From positions 1 to 17,845 of the forward strand of contig JAZOLF010000023.1 of assembly GCA_045652785.1 (NCBI GenBank): DNA of 17,845 nt, written 5' to 3'. The notes beneath the pieces were generated by a model that did no database searches, had not been told where the DNA came from, and was given only the letters and a program-made list of their open reading frames with translations. This stretch comes from Scatosoma sp045652785 (GTDB lineage Bacteria; Bacillota; Clostridia; Christensenellales; Borkfalkiaceae). The position numbers and the translations under genes are program-made. Positions 7,882 to 14,964 of this stretch are shown piece by piece (the stretch's first letter is position 1; every line of letters begins with the position of its first letter).

Positions 7882-8292
7882 ATGAACATCGATGCTATTA
7901 TAAGAAAATGTAAGTGGATGTCGGATGCAAAACTTAAAAAGTTTGCGCAGGAAAATTATCAAAAGGCGCACGAGTATTTGAAATCGGTTGCGACGGAAAA
8001 GCAGGCGACGACGCTTTGTCTTGGTACGGTTTGGACTTGTTGTGCGCTGGATAGGGGATTTTCTCGGGGAGAATGGGAACTTGTGTCGTATTTAGCACCC
8101 CAGTTTTCCTATGATGAAGCGTATAATATTGCGTGCGAATTCCATCAAAGCGCCGCAACGGACACCTTGCGTGATTTAATTGCTTGCGTACCTGCTGACG
8201 CTGCAGAAATGTTGGTTTCGGTATGCGTTGCTGTGCTCCTTTCCGATAAGAAAATGGACGGCAAGGAAATGGAATTCTTGCGTTCGTTGTAA
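7882..8292 (+). CDS. Small helical protein, possibly TerB-like
   Basis: 136 residues, apparently all helical, without signal peptide or membrane helix. The C-terminal part (ADAAEMLVSVCVAVLLSDKKMDGKEMEFLRSL) has the layout of the second half of TerB/tellurite-resistance-like domains: a helix, a DxxMDGKE turn, then ExxFL. A similar first half is suggested by LDRGFSRGEWELVSYL. The match is by pattern only and could be a general helical protein. The ATG has GGGGGT 6 nt upstream, and the gene has its own promoter and terminator. It ends soon after the DGKE turn, so it may be slightly short at the C-terminus compared with full TerB domains. Its function is unknown. Confidence 0.75.
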   Translation: MNIDAIIRKCKWMSDAKLKKFAQENYQKAHEYLKSVATEKQATTLCLGTVWTCCALDRGFSRGEWELVSYLAPQFSYDEAYNIACEFHQSAATDTLRDLIACVPADAAEMLVSVCVAVLLSDKKMDGKEMEFLRSL

Positions 8293-8308
8293 GCATTGTT
8301 TCAAAAGG

Positions 8309-8340
8309 AAAAGACCGAGTGGTTGCTCGGTCTTTTTTGT
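8309..8340 (+). terminator. Intrinsic terminator of the TerB-like gene
   Basis: AAAAGACCGAG (8309-8319) pairs perfectly with CTCGGTCTTTT (8326-8336) around a 6-nt loop and is followed by TTGTTTG. It is one of the strongest terminators here. Confidence 0.92.
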
Positions 8341-8370
8341 TTGTTTTCTGTGTGGGGGTGACGGACAGTC

Positions 8371-8450
8371 GGGGATGCCTGTGCATGCAACTTATCCCCC
8401 GCAAGCGGTCCCCTTTCTCTCGGAAGAGAAGGGAAGGCGGAAGGGGCGGG
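8371..8450. repeat. GC-rich imperfect hairpin region before the hydrolase stop codon
   Basis: CCCCTT (8410-8415) can pair with AAGGGG (8441-8446). Inside it, CCCTTTCTCT (8411-8420) pairs with AGAGAAGGG with one bulge. GGGGAT (8371-8376) and ATCCCC (8394-8399) form a further pair. The composition differs from the neighbouring spacers and resembles intergenic repeat elements. It may end hydrolase transcription from the right, but there is no T-run. A second purine/pyrimidine hairpin of similar flavour is at 16157-16192. Confidence 0.4.
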
Positions 8451-9407
8451 TTAAAAGCCACATTCTTGTTGGAATTGCCGTAAGCCTTCGACGTACTCGT
8501 CGGGGTTGTTGGGGTAGGCGAGCCCGTGCCCTGCGCCGTGTAAGGCGACCAACTTCTTTTTAGGGGCGTTGCAGGCGGCGTACATATCCACGCTCATTTG
8601 GTAGGGAACGAAATCATCGGCGTCGCCGTGCAGGAAAATTACGGGCAGGGTGCTGTGCTGTACCGCTTGCAACGGGGACGTTTCGTCAAGGTCAAAACCC
8701 CCGAAGATTTTTGCGCCGATTTTGATAAAAGGATATACCATGTCTGCGGGCAAGCCCATATCCCGTACCACTTTTTTGATGATGTCTTTCGCGGAAGAGA
8801 AGGGGCAATCCGCCATTACAGACACAACGTTTTTCGGGAATTGTTCCATCGACGCCATCAACACGGTGGAGCCGCCCATCGACACGCCGCCGATCATAAG
8901 CGTTCGGTCTGCACCGAATTTTTTAACGGCAAAATCAACCCAAGTCATACAGTCCTTTCGTTCCTTGATGCCAAAAGTAATCACTCGCCCGTCGCTGTTT
9001 CCGCTCCCCCGTTGGTTGATGATGAGCATACTTCTTTGCAGGGCGAAGCAACGATCGATTGCGCCCGAAAGGTCGCGCTCGGCGGTGCCTTGGTAGCCGT
9101 GAAACAAAAGTTCAACGGGGGCGTCTGGGGTGTATTCATAGTAAGCACCGCGCAAGGTTAATCCGTCAAAGGAAGTGACGGATACTTCTTCGTGGGGCAT
9201 GGAGCGCAATCTTTCCATCCACGCAGTCATTTGCGGGTAGAAAGGCAGGTAAATATCCCCAGGCGGATAATCGTACTCCCCTTCTTTAAGCGGCTTTCGC
9301 TTGGGGGAATAGAAGATTTTAAGAAAGCAAAGAAAGCAAGCGAGTAAGAACAGCGCTGCCAACCCTACGAGAATACACAGGGCAATAAAAAGATAGTCGT
9401 ACCACAT
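8451..9407 (-). CDS. Membrane-anchored alpha/beta hydrolase
   Basis: 318 residues from the ATG at 9407, which has GGCGG 5 nt upstream. A TTG four codons earlier has no ribosome binding site. An N-terminal hydrophobic helix (about 5-30) is followed by KRKPLK, so the enzyme is probably tethered to the membrane. The fold signatures are clear: HGYQGTAERDLSG (103-115, oxyanion loop), GVSMGG with nucleophile Ser176, HGDADDFVP with acid Asp264 (or Asp265), and GAGHG with His294. LRGAYYEY near 85-92 and NQRGSGNSDG belong to the same peptidase/esterase-like family (S9-like, BAAT/acyltransferase types). The substrate is unknown: an ester, thioester or peptide. It shares its promoter region with the ATP-grasp operon, back to back. 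The orientation is opposite, but co-regulation is possible. Confidence 0.88.
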   Translation of the reverse strand: MWYDYLFIALCILVGLAALFLLACFLCFLKIFYSPKRKPLKEGEYDYPPGDIYLPFYPQMTAWMERLRSMPHEEVSVTSFDGLTLRGAYYEYTPDAPVELLFHGYQGTAERDLSGAIDRCFALQRSMLIINQRGSGNSDGRVITFGIKERKDCMTWVDFAVKKFGADRTLMIGGVSMGGSTVLMASMEQFPKNVVSVMADCPFSSAKDIIKKVVRDMGLPADMVYPFIKIGAKIFGGFDLDETSPLQAVQHSTLPVIFLHGDADDFVPYQMSVDMYAACNAPKKKLVALHGAGHGLAYPNNPDEYVEGLRQFQQECGF

Positions 9408-9439
9408 ATAAACCGCCAACTTTTTGATGAATATATCAA

Positions 9440-9468
9440 ATTATAGCAGTTTTTTATCGGTTTTGCAA
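9440..9468 (-). promoter_or_regulatory. Promoter of the alpha/beta hydrolase gene
   Basis: On the minus strand TTGCAA (9468-9463), a 17-bp spacer and TATAAT (9445-9440). Transcription should start near 9433, leaving room for the ATG at 9407. Confidence 0.85.
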
Positions 9469-9487
9469 GCGAAAAAAGAAAAAACCC

Positions 9488-9516
9488 TTGCAAGGGCTGG
9501 AAAAATATGCTATACT
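9488..9516 (+). promoter_or_regulatory. Promoter of the ATP-grasp/TIR-NACHT operon
   Basis: TTGCAA (9488-9493), a 17-bp spacer and TATACT (9511-9516). The -35 box sits inside a perfect 12-bp palindrome, CCCTTGCAAGGG (9485-9496). It is identical in sequence to the -35 of the divergent hydrolase promoter, 25 bp away. The in-frame TTG at 9488 therefore cannot be the start of the first gene. Confidence 0.82.
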
Positions 9517-9559
9517 TAGGCGTAGAAATATTTGCCTTTGGCAAAAAAGGATGGCGCGC

Positions 9560-10438
9560 ATGAAAGGGTGGTTGGTCGTAAACGGATTATTACAATCGAA
9601 TAAGTTTGCGGAGTTGTACGCCTTTTTCGGCCGTGCGGCGGGGATGCTTGGCATAGAGTTGGAATGCAAAACTTCGACGGAGTTATTCGGCTTGGTTGAA
9701 GGTGGATTTGCGAAAACTTTTTCTTCCGAAGAAAAGCCTGATTTTGTGCTCTTTTGGGACAAGGACTACGCTTTGGCGAAACGGTTGGAGCAGGCGGGGT
9801 TGCGCCTGTTTAACGGTGCGGAAGGGGTGCGTCTTGCCGACGACAAACGCTTGACCGCTTTGGCTCTTGCAGGGAAAGTAACAACCCCGAAAACGATGCT
9901 TGCGCCCTTAACATTTGAAGGGGTGGGCTACGCCGATTTGTCCTTTTTACGCAAGGCAGGAGAAACGCTTGGGTTTCCTTTGGTCGTCAAAGAAGCGTTT
10001 GGCTCGTTTGGGCGGCAAGTGTATTTGGCGCAGGATGAAAAGGAACTTGCTGATTTGGTTGCGGGTTTTGGGTATAAGCCCTTTTTGGTGCAGGAATTTA
10101 TCGCGGAAAGCAAGGGCAAAGATATGCGCGTAAACGTAATCGGCGACACCGTGTCTTGCGCGTTTTTGCGTGAAAATAAAGAAGATTTCCGCTCGAATAT
10201 CACCAACGGCGGTATGGGGGTTGCCAGCAAACCGACCGAAAAGCAGGCGCGGGCGGCGGTGGAGGCTTGTAAGGCGCTTGGGTTGGATTTTGCGGGGGTG
10301 GATTTACTACTCGGCAAAGGGGAAGAACCCATCGTTTGCGAAGTGAACTCGAACCCCCATTTTAAGAGCGCGTTTGAGATTACGGGGCTGGATATGAGCG
10401 TGGAAATTTTGCGCTATATCAAGGAAAAACTGGCATGA
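9560..10438 (+). CDS. RimK-type ATP-grasp ligase, first of a pair
   Basis: 292 residues from the ATG at 9560. AAAAAAGG ends 9 nt upstream, whereas the ATG at 9551 is too close to that site. ATP-grasp ligases join a carboxylate to an amine through an acyl phosphate, using ATP. Residues 1-90 form the variable pre-ATP-grasp domain (FDFVLFWDKD-type, LRLFNGAEGVRLADDK). K96 and K144 (PLVVKEAFGSFG) are ATP contacts, the glycine-rich loop is 148-151, E179 (QEF) binds adenine, and R190 is in KDMRVNVIG. The metal ligands are D248, E261 and N263 in the canonical EVNSNP. The conserved DFRSNITNGG at 209-218 is shared with the next gene. The substrates are unknown. RimK relatives add glutamate to proteins, peptides or cofactors. 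It overlaps the next start codon by 4 nt (ATGA). Confidence 0.88.
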   Translation: MKGWLVVNGLLQSNKFAELYAFFGRAAGMLGIELECKTSTELFGLVEGGFAKTFSSEEKPDFVLFWDKDYALAKRLEQAGLRLFNGAEGVRLADDKRLTALALAGKVTTPKTMLAPLTFEGVGYADLSFLRKAGETLGFPLVVKEAFGSFGRQVYLAQDEKELADLVAGFGYKPFLVQEFIAESKGKDMRVNVIGDTVSCAFLRENKEDFRSNITNGGMGVASKPTEKQARAAVEACKALGLDFAGVDLLLGKGEEPIVCEVNSNPHFKSAFEITGLDMSVEILRYIKEKLA

Positions 10439-11262
10439 AACGGGGCTGGTTGATTTACGACGAAGAAGGGGCGGCGCGGAATGCTTGGTTTATCGAAGAG
10501 TGTTTGCGTTATGCCCAAGAATATGGGCTGGATTTGCGGCTAAAAATTGCCGTGAATAGGCGTGTAGATGAAGGGGATTTGCCCGATTTTGCGTTGGTGC
10601 GGACGATTGCTCCGACAATGAGCGCGTGGCTGGAAGAGCGGGATGTTCGGGTGGTGAACAGCGCCGAAGTTTCCGCTGTTGCCAACGATAAGTGGATTAC
10701 CTACCAACGGGCGCTGGCGCTCGACCTTCCCGTGATGACGACGATGGTTTCGTCTGCGTGTGAAACGGGTTCGCCGATGGGGTATCCCGTCGTTGTCAAA
10801 CTTCGGGATGGGCACGGCGGCAAGGACGTGTATAAACTCGATAATGAACAGGAATATCGGGCGTTTTGGACGGCGCACCGACCCGAAGATTTTATCACGC
10901 AAGCGATGTGTTCGGACGTTGGCAAGGATATGCGCGTGTACGTGCTTGGCGGCGAAGTTTTGGGTGCGGTTTTGCGGACTTCCGCAACCGATTTTCGCAG
11001 CAATTTTTCACTCGGCGGGGAAGTACAATCTGTACCTGTGCCTGCGCAAATTGAGAAAATATTGAAAAAATTGCAAGAAAAAATGCGGTTGGATTTTGCG
11101 GGGATTGACTTTATTTCCCATTGCGGGGAGTGGGTACTCAACGAAATGGAAGACGTTGTGGGCAGCCGTATGCTGTATAAAACGACGGGGTTGGACGTGG
11201 CGAAAGCGTATATCGAACACGTAAAAAATACGATAGAAAAAACTGCCTGCAAGGGGGCGTAA
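10435..11262 (+). CDS. RimK-type ATP-grasp ligase, second of the pair
   Basis: 275 residues, start ATG at 10435 overlapping the previous stop, with AAGGA 9 nt upstream. It is related to but clearly different from the first ligase. N-domain phrases include GWLIYDEEGAARNAWFIEE, FALVRTIAP, VVNSAEVSAVANDKW. ATP-grasp core: K86 (NDK), K122 (VVVKLRDGHGGK, glycine loop 125-130), R167 in KDMRVYVLGG, DFRSNFSLGG at 186-195, D225 (FAGIDF) and NEMEDVVGSR at 236-245. In the last motif the usual ExN metal pair is ExE (E237, E239), a departure from canonical RimK. I recall such two-ligase pairs in several Clostridia but know no assigned product. The tight coupling suggests the two act on one substrate in sequence or as a complex. 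The next gene starts 2 nt after the stop. Confidence 0.86.
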   Translation: MKRGWLIYDEEGAARNAWFIEECLRYAQEYGLDLRLKIAVNRRVDEGDLPDFALVRTIAPTMSAWLEERDVRVVNSAEVSAVANDKWITYQRALALDLPVMTTMVSSACETGSPMGYPVVVKLRDGHGGKDVYKLDNEQEYRAFWTAHRPEDFITQAMCSDVGKDMRVYVLGGEVLGAVLRTSATDFRSNFSLGGEVQSVPVPAQIEKILKKLQEKMRLDFAGIDFISHCGEWVLNEMEDVVGSRMLYKTTGLDVAKAYIEHVKNTIEKTACKGA

Positions 11263-11264
11263 GT

Positions 11265-14105
11265 ATGGATAACAAGAATATCTTTATCAGTTATGGACAC
11301 GGTGCGTACGGCGAAAAAGTGCACCGCGTTGCGGAAGATTTAAGAAAGTACGGCTTTAACGTGTTCTTTGACGTGGATTATTTGAAGATGGGGGACTGGG
11401 AACAAATCATCGACCAGCACATCGTTGCGTCGAAGTACTTTTTGTTTTTCGTGTCCGAACGCTCTACTTCGCCCGACGGGTATTGCTTGAACGAACTGTG
11501 CCGCGCTGGCGAAAACAACGCCACCATTATCCCTATTTTGGTGGATGATTCCCGTGTGCCGCTTAGCATCAATAAGTACCAACGCTTGTTCTTTAAGGAC
11601 TGTTTTGAAGGCACGGACGGCTTGAATGAAAGCAAGTACCGTGATTTCATGTGCCAGTTGGTTGGGATTTTGAGCGGGGCGATTCAACTTGGGTTTGCGG
11701 ACGAAGATGCCCGTTTGGAAGCGCAGTTGCAACCCATTTCTTCTAAGGATTTCGTTTTCCGCTATTACGATGATTTCTGCGGTAGAAAGGAAGCCTTCCA
11801 AAAGTTTGAAGAGTTCGTGGCATCCCAAAAGAATTTCTTTTGGATTAAAGCCCGTCCCGGTTGCGGAAAAACGGCGTTTTCGAGTATGCTCATTTGGCGG
11901 TATTCGGAATTTGTGGCGGCGGCACACTTTTGTAAGTTTAACAACTCCGATCGCTCCAACCCCAAGTATATCATCACTTCCATTGCCTATCAGCTTGCTG
12001 GCGCGTTGCCAGAATACAAGAAAAAATTGTGTGAATTGATGGGGCTTGATAGCATCTTTGAAAAGAACGCGACGCGTATTTTTGAATATTTGCTCATCGA
12101 ACCGACGGTGGATTTACAACCCACCCATCCCGTCGTTATCATCATCGACGCTTTGGACGAATGTTCTTGGCGCGGGGATAACGAAATTTGCAAACTTTTG
12201 CAAAGAATGCGCGGGCGAATTCCCAGTTGGATGAAGTTTGTGATGACGAGCCGCGATGAAGCGGATATTCGTCGTTATTTGAGCCTGATGGCGACCACTT
12301 ACACGCTGTCCGATACCGAAACGGACGACGACTTGCGGGAATATTATCGCAAACAATTCCCGTATGCAGGGGAAGACAAAATAGACGTGCTGGTTAGCAA
12401 GGCGGAAGGCTCTTTCCTGTATGCAAGCGAAATTGCAAAGCAAATTAAAGAAGAGAACTTGACGCTGGATGATATCCACTTCTTCCCTGTAGGTATCTAT
12501 GGGTTCTTCAATGACTGTTTCTTGCGTATGTTTGGGCAGGAAGCGGAAAACGATATTTCCTACGACGACGTGAAACCGTTGTTGGAATTCTTGTGTATCT
12601 CCCAAGAGCCTATCGAAGTGGAGTTCTTGGAAGAATATTTGGGCTTGGATGAATACCGCATCAACGCCATTTTGTCCTTGATTAGCGGTGTGTTCCCCAT
12701 TCGTGATAAGACGATAGAGCCTGTGCATAAATCGTTGGTTGACTGGTTGACCGATTCCCACGACGTAGGGCATATCTTCTATATTAGCCGCAAGAGCGGG
12801 TATAAGCGCTTGCTTGCCTATATCGAAGGGAAGTACGCCGCGGGCGCATACGACAATTTGTACGTGATGAAGTATTTTGGCGGTACGCTCATTTCGTTGA
12901 AACAATACGACCGCTTGTCGGAGATTTTGAACGACTATCAACTGCAAAAAACGGTGATTGATAAACTGGATTTTGACTCGGGTCTCGAACGGTATTTGCT
13001 GGAATTGCAAAGCCTGCACGAAAACAAGAGTGAACTTTGTGTGCAACTCCTGTCCGATGACACCTTTATCAAACTCTTCTCGGCGCATAGACGGCTATTA
13101 TACAACTCGGGGATGTTCTTTACTTTGAAGAAAATCGGCCTGTCCGTGGCGTTGCGTACCGACACCCGAAACTGGGGCTTGGAAGGGGAAGTAGGTAAGG
13201 TGTTCTACTATTATATAGTAGAAGACTTTGCGAAGGCTATCAAAAAGGCGAAAACCTTGCTTGCCAGCGATGAGTTGAAGACGGACTTTGTGTTGCAATC
13301 GGAACTCTACAACGTCAAGGGACTTTCCGAAAGAAAGTTGGTGCTCTTCGATGACGCGCTTGAAAGTTTTGAAAACTGCATCAACGCCATCGAAAACGTG
13401 GAAGAAGTGCATAGCGAAAATAGCGATACGGAATTTGAACTTTCGTTGGCGCATTTGATTAAAGGTAAAATCTACCTTGCGACGCTCGATTTTTCCAGTT
13501 GTAATAAGAACTGTAAAAAGGCTATCAAAATTTTGGCGCGCAAAGTGGACGAAATGCCCGATGGCGACAAGCGGACATCAAATATACTCTTCCTTGCGGA
13601 AGATTACCGAGTGTTTGCCGATGCGCTCATTTGGCAAAAGGAGTACGAAGAAGCCGACGATAAGTTAAAACAATGTCAAGATATTTATCAGGCAAACAAC
13701 GGCTCGGTGGATCGATATTACATTCGATACAAGTACACTTCCTTGCTTTTGCACATGATGCAAGGGGAAAGCGACGGCGTGGTTGCAGAGTTGGAAGATA
13801 TGCTCGCCAAAGAAGCCACCAGTTCGTACGACAAGGGTAGGCTGTATCATTATATCGCCCTTTGCATATACTTAAACGAAAGGGACAATCCCGAGATGTT
13901 AAACCGTGGGTTCGAAGCGGCGAAAAAAGGCGTGGAAACCTTTGACGGTATTGATGCGTTGCTGGAAAAAGCGGAGTGCAACCATTTGGCGGTGAAACTC
14001 GCAAAGATGGTGGGCGCGCGTTATATGAGCGACGATGACGATAACGAATACGTGGACGCGTGGATTGAATACGTGGACGACGTTTTGCAGGAGATAATCA
14101 GTTGA
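11265..14105 (+). CDS. TIR-NACHT-TPR protein (STAND-type signalling or immune ATPase)
   Basis: 946 residues. An N-terminal TIR domain (about 4-135) shows NIFISY at the start, GFNVFFDV and MGDWEQIIDQ. Its conserved acid is E77 in YCLNELCRAG, equivalent to the NADase glutamate of bacterial TIR proteins. A NACHT-type NTPase follows at about 172-350: Walker A RPGCGKT (197-203), Walker B VIIIDALDEC (291-300, D295/D298/E299), sensor-like VMTSRDEADI (326-335). A winged-helix region lies near 430-500 (EPVHKSLVDWL). The C-terminal half (about 510-930) is helical with TPR-like repeats, such as DFVLQSELYNVKGLSERKLVLFDDALESFENC and YRVFADALIWQKEYEEADDKL, and ends in an acidic tail. Known relatives sense a signal through the repeat half, oligomerise on ATP and activate the TIR to cleave NAD+ or make a nucleotide signal. 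The start ATG follows AAGGGGG at 7 nt. GC content and codons look like the neighbours. Confidence 0.88.
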   Translation: MDNKNIFISYGHGAYGEKVHRVAEDLRKYGFNVFFDVDYLKMGDWEQIIDQHIVASKYFLFFVSERSTSPDGYCLNELCRAGENNATIIPILVDDSRVPLSINKYQRLFFKDCFEGTDGLNESKYRDFMCQLVGILSGAIQLGFADEDARLEAQLQPISSKDFVFRYYDDFCGRKEAFQKFEEFVASQKNFFWIKARPGCGKTAFSSMLIWRYSEFVAAAHFCKFNNSDRSNPKYIITSIAYQLAGALPEYKKKLCELMGLDSIFEKNATRIFEYLLIEPTVDLQPTHPVVIIIDALDECSWRGDNEICKLLQRMRGRIPSWMKFVMTSRDEADIRRYLSLMATTYTLSDTETDDDLREYYRKQFPYAGEDKIDVLVSKAEGSFLYASEIAKQIKEENLTLDDIHFFPVGIYGFFNDCFLRMFGQEAENDISYDDVKPLLEFLCISQEPIEVEFLEEYLGLDEYRINAILSLISGVFPIRDKTIEPVHKSLVDWLTDSHDVGHIFYISRKSGYKRLLAYIEGKYAAGAYDNLYVMKYFGGTLISLKQYDRLSEILNDYQLQKTVIDKLDFDSGLERYLLELQSLHENKSELCVQLLSDDTFIKLFSAHRRLLYNSGMFFTLKKIGLSVALRTDTRNWGLEGEVGKVFYYYIVEDFAKAIKKAKTLLASDELKTDFVLQSELYNVKGLSERKLVLFDDALESFENCINAIENVEEVHSENSDTEFELSLAHLIKGKIYLATLDFSSCNKNCKKAIKILARKVDEMPDGDKRTSNILFLAEDYRVFADALIWQKEYEEADDKLKQCQDIYQANNGSVDRYYIRYKYTSLLLHMMQGESDGVVAELEDMLAKEATSSYDKGRLYHYIALCIYLNERDNPEMLNRGFEAAKKGVETFDGIDALLEKAECNHLAVKLAKMVGARYMSDDDDNEYVDAWIEYVDDVLQEIIS

Positions 14106-14878
14106 AAGAATTGATTGAATATTTGAAAACTTTGGTCGTGGATGCGGGGGAACTGTTGCTTTCGCAAACCGTGTCCGTGGCGAAACATAAGACGGCAAAC
14201 GATTTGTTGACGGAAAATGATTTGCGCGTGGAACGGTTCTTGATCGACGGCGTGCGACGGCAATTTCCGCGGGTGAATATCGTGAGCGAAGAAACGGCGG
14301 CGGACGGGTGTTTGCAAGGGGTGAGTGTGGTGATTGACCCCATCGACGGCACTTGCAATTACGCCGTAGGGACGGACCGTTTCGGCGTGCAAATGGCGGT
14401 GTTTGACGGGGAAAAATGTGCGGCGGGTCTGCTCTACTTTCCTGTGCAAAAGCAACTCATTGTTGCCGAAGACGGCAAGGGCGCATACTTGAACGGACGT
14501 CGGTTGACGGTGGATAAAGACGGCGAAAGCGGTGACAGCGTTTTGCTGATTAGCGATTATTATTCGGGGCAAGACGTATCCATGGAAAAGCAATTTGCCT
14601 TGGTACAGGCGCTCCAACCCGTCTTTTTGAAGACGCGGCATCTGGGGGCGGCGTGTGTGGATTTTGCATCCTTGTCACTCCGTCAAGCGGCGGCGTATAT
14701 TTGCCATTATTACCACATTTGGGATATTGCTCCTGGGCTACTCATCGCCAAGGAATGCGGTTGCGTGTGCGCGCATTTGAGCGGTAAAGAATACCGCTAC
14801 GGTGAGCCTGCTTTGGTGGTGGCAAATAACCCAAAAACGCTGGATAAGATTTTGCAAGCGTATCGTGGTTTGGTTTGA
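14102..14878 (+). CDS. Inositol-monophosphatase/CysQ-family phosphatase
   Basis: 258 residues from TTG at 14102, which overlaps the stop of the TIR gene (TTGA). AGGAG at 14089-14093 lies 8 nt upstream and fixes this unusual start. All family signatures are present: TENDLRVE (37-44), VSEET (61-65, metal E63), DPIDGTCNY (79-87; D79, D82), GAAC (182-185), and WDIAPGLLIAKECG (207-220, metal D208). These Mg-dependent enzymes remove phosphate from small molecules: inositol phosphate, 3'-phosphoadenosine 5'-phosphate, fructose bisphosphate or NADP. The subgroup cannot be decided from sequence alone. It is the last gene of the operon behind the TIR-NACHT gene. In that setting a nucleotide-type substrate would be attractive but is speculation. 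The stop codon overlaps the next promoter. Confidence 0.9.
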   Translation: MKELIEYLKTLVVDAGELLLSQTVSVAKHKTANDLLTENDLRVERFLIDGVRRQFPRVNIVSEETAADGCLQGVSVVIDPIDGTCNYAVGTDRFGVQMAVFDGEKCAAGLLYFPVQKQLIVAEDGKGAYLNGRRLTVDKDGESGDSVLLISDYYSGQDVSMEKQFALVQALQPVFLKTRHLGAACVDFASLSLRQAAAYICHYYHIWDIAPGLLIAKECGCVCAHLSGKEYRYGEPALVVANNPKTLDKILQAYRGLV

Positions 14879-14903
14879 CATACGTGCGTGCGCGTGTTAT
14901 AAT
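14875..14903 (+). promoter_or_regulatory. Consensus promoter of the aminotransferase gene
   Basis: TTGACA (14875-14880), a 17-bp spacer and TATAAT (14898-14903), a full consensus match with a TGT extended -10. The -35 box overlaps the stop codon of the phosphatase (14876-14878). The leader, 14910-14964, is GC-rich (CGCGC ... GCGCG may pair). Confidence 0.92.
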
Positions 14904-14964
14904 ATATAGAAAGTGACGCGCGGCGGGCGATTGTGATGCTCGTGTGCGCGGTTAGGAGTATGTT

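Noticed and set aside
9488..9559. Longer N-terminus of the first ATP-grasp protein starting at TTG 9488
   Set aside because: TTG 9488 is the -35 box of the promoter and the -10 box follows at 9511, so these codons are upstream of or at the start of transcription.
12114..13088. 324-codon frame on the minus strand
   Set aside because: Opposite the TIR-NACHT gene, which has clear domains throughout. The antisense frame shows no recognisable motif.
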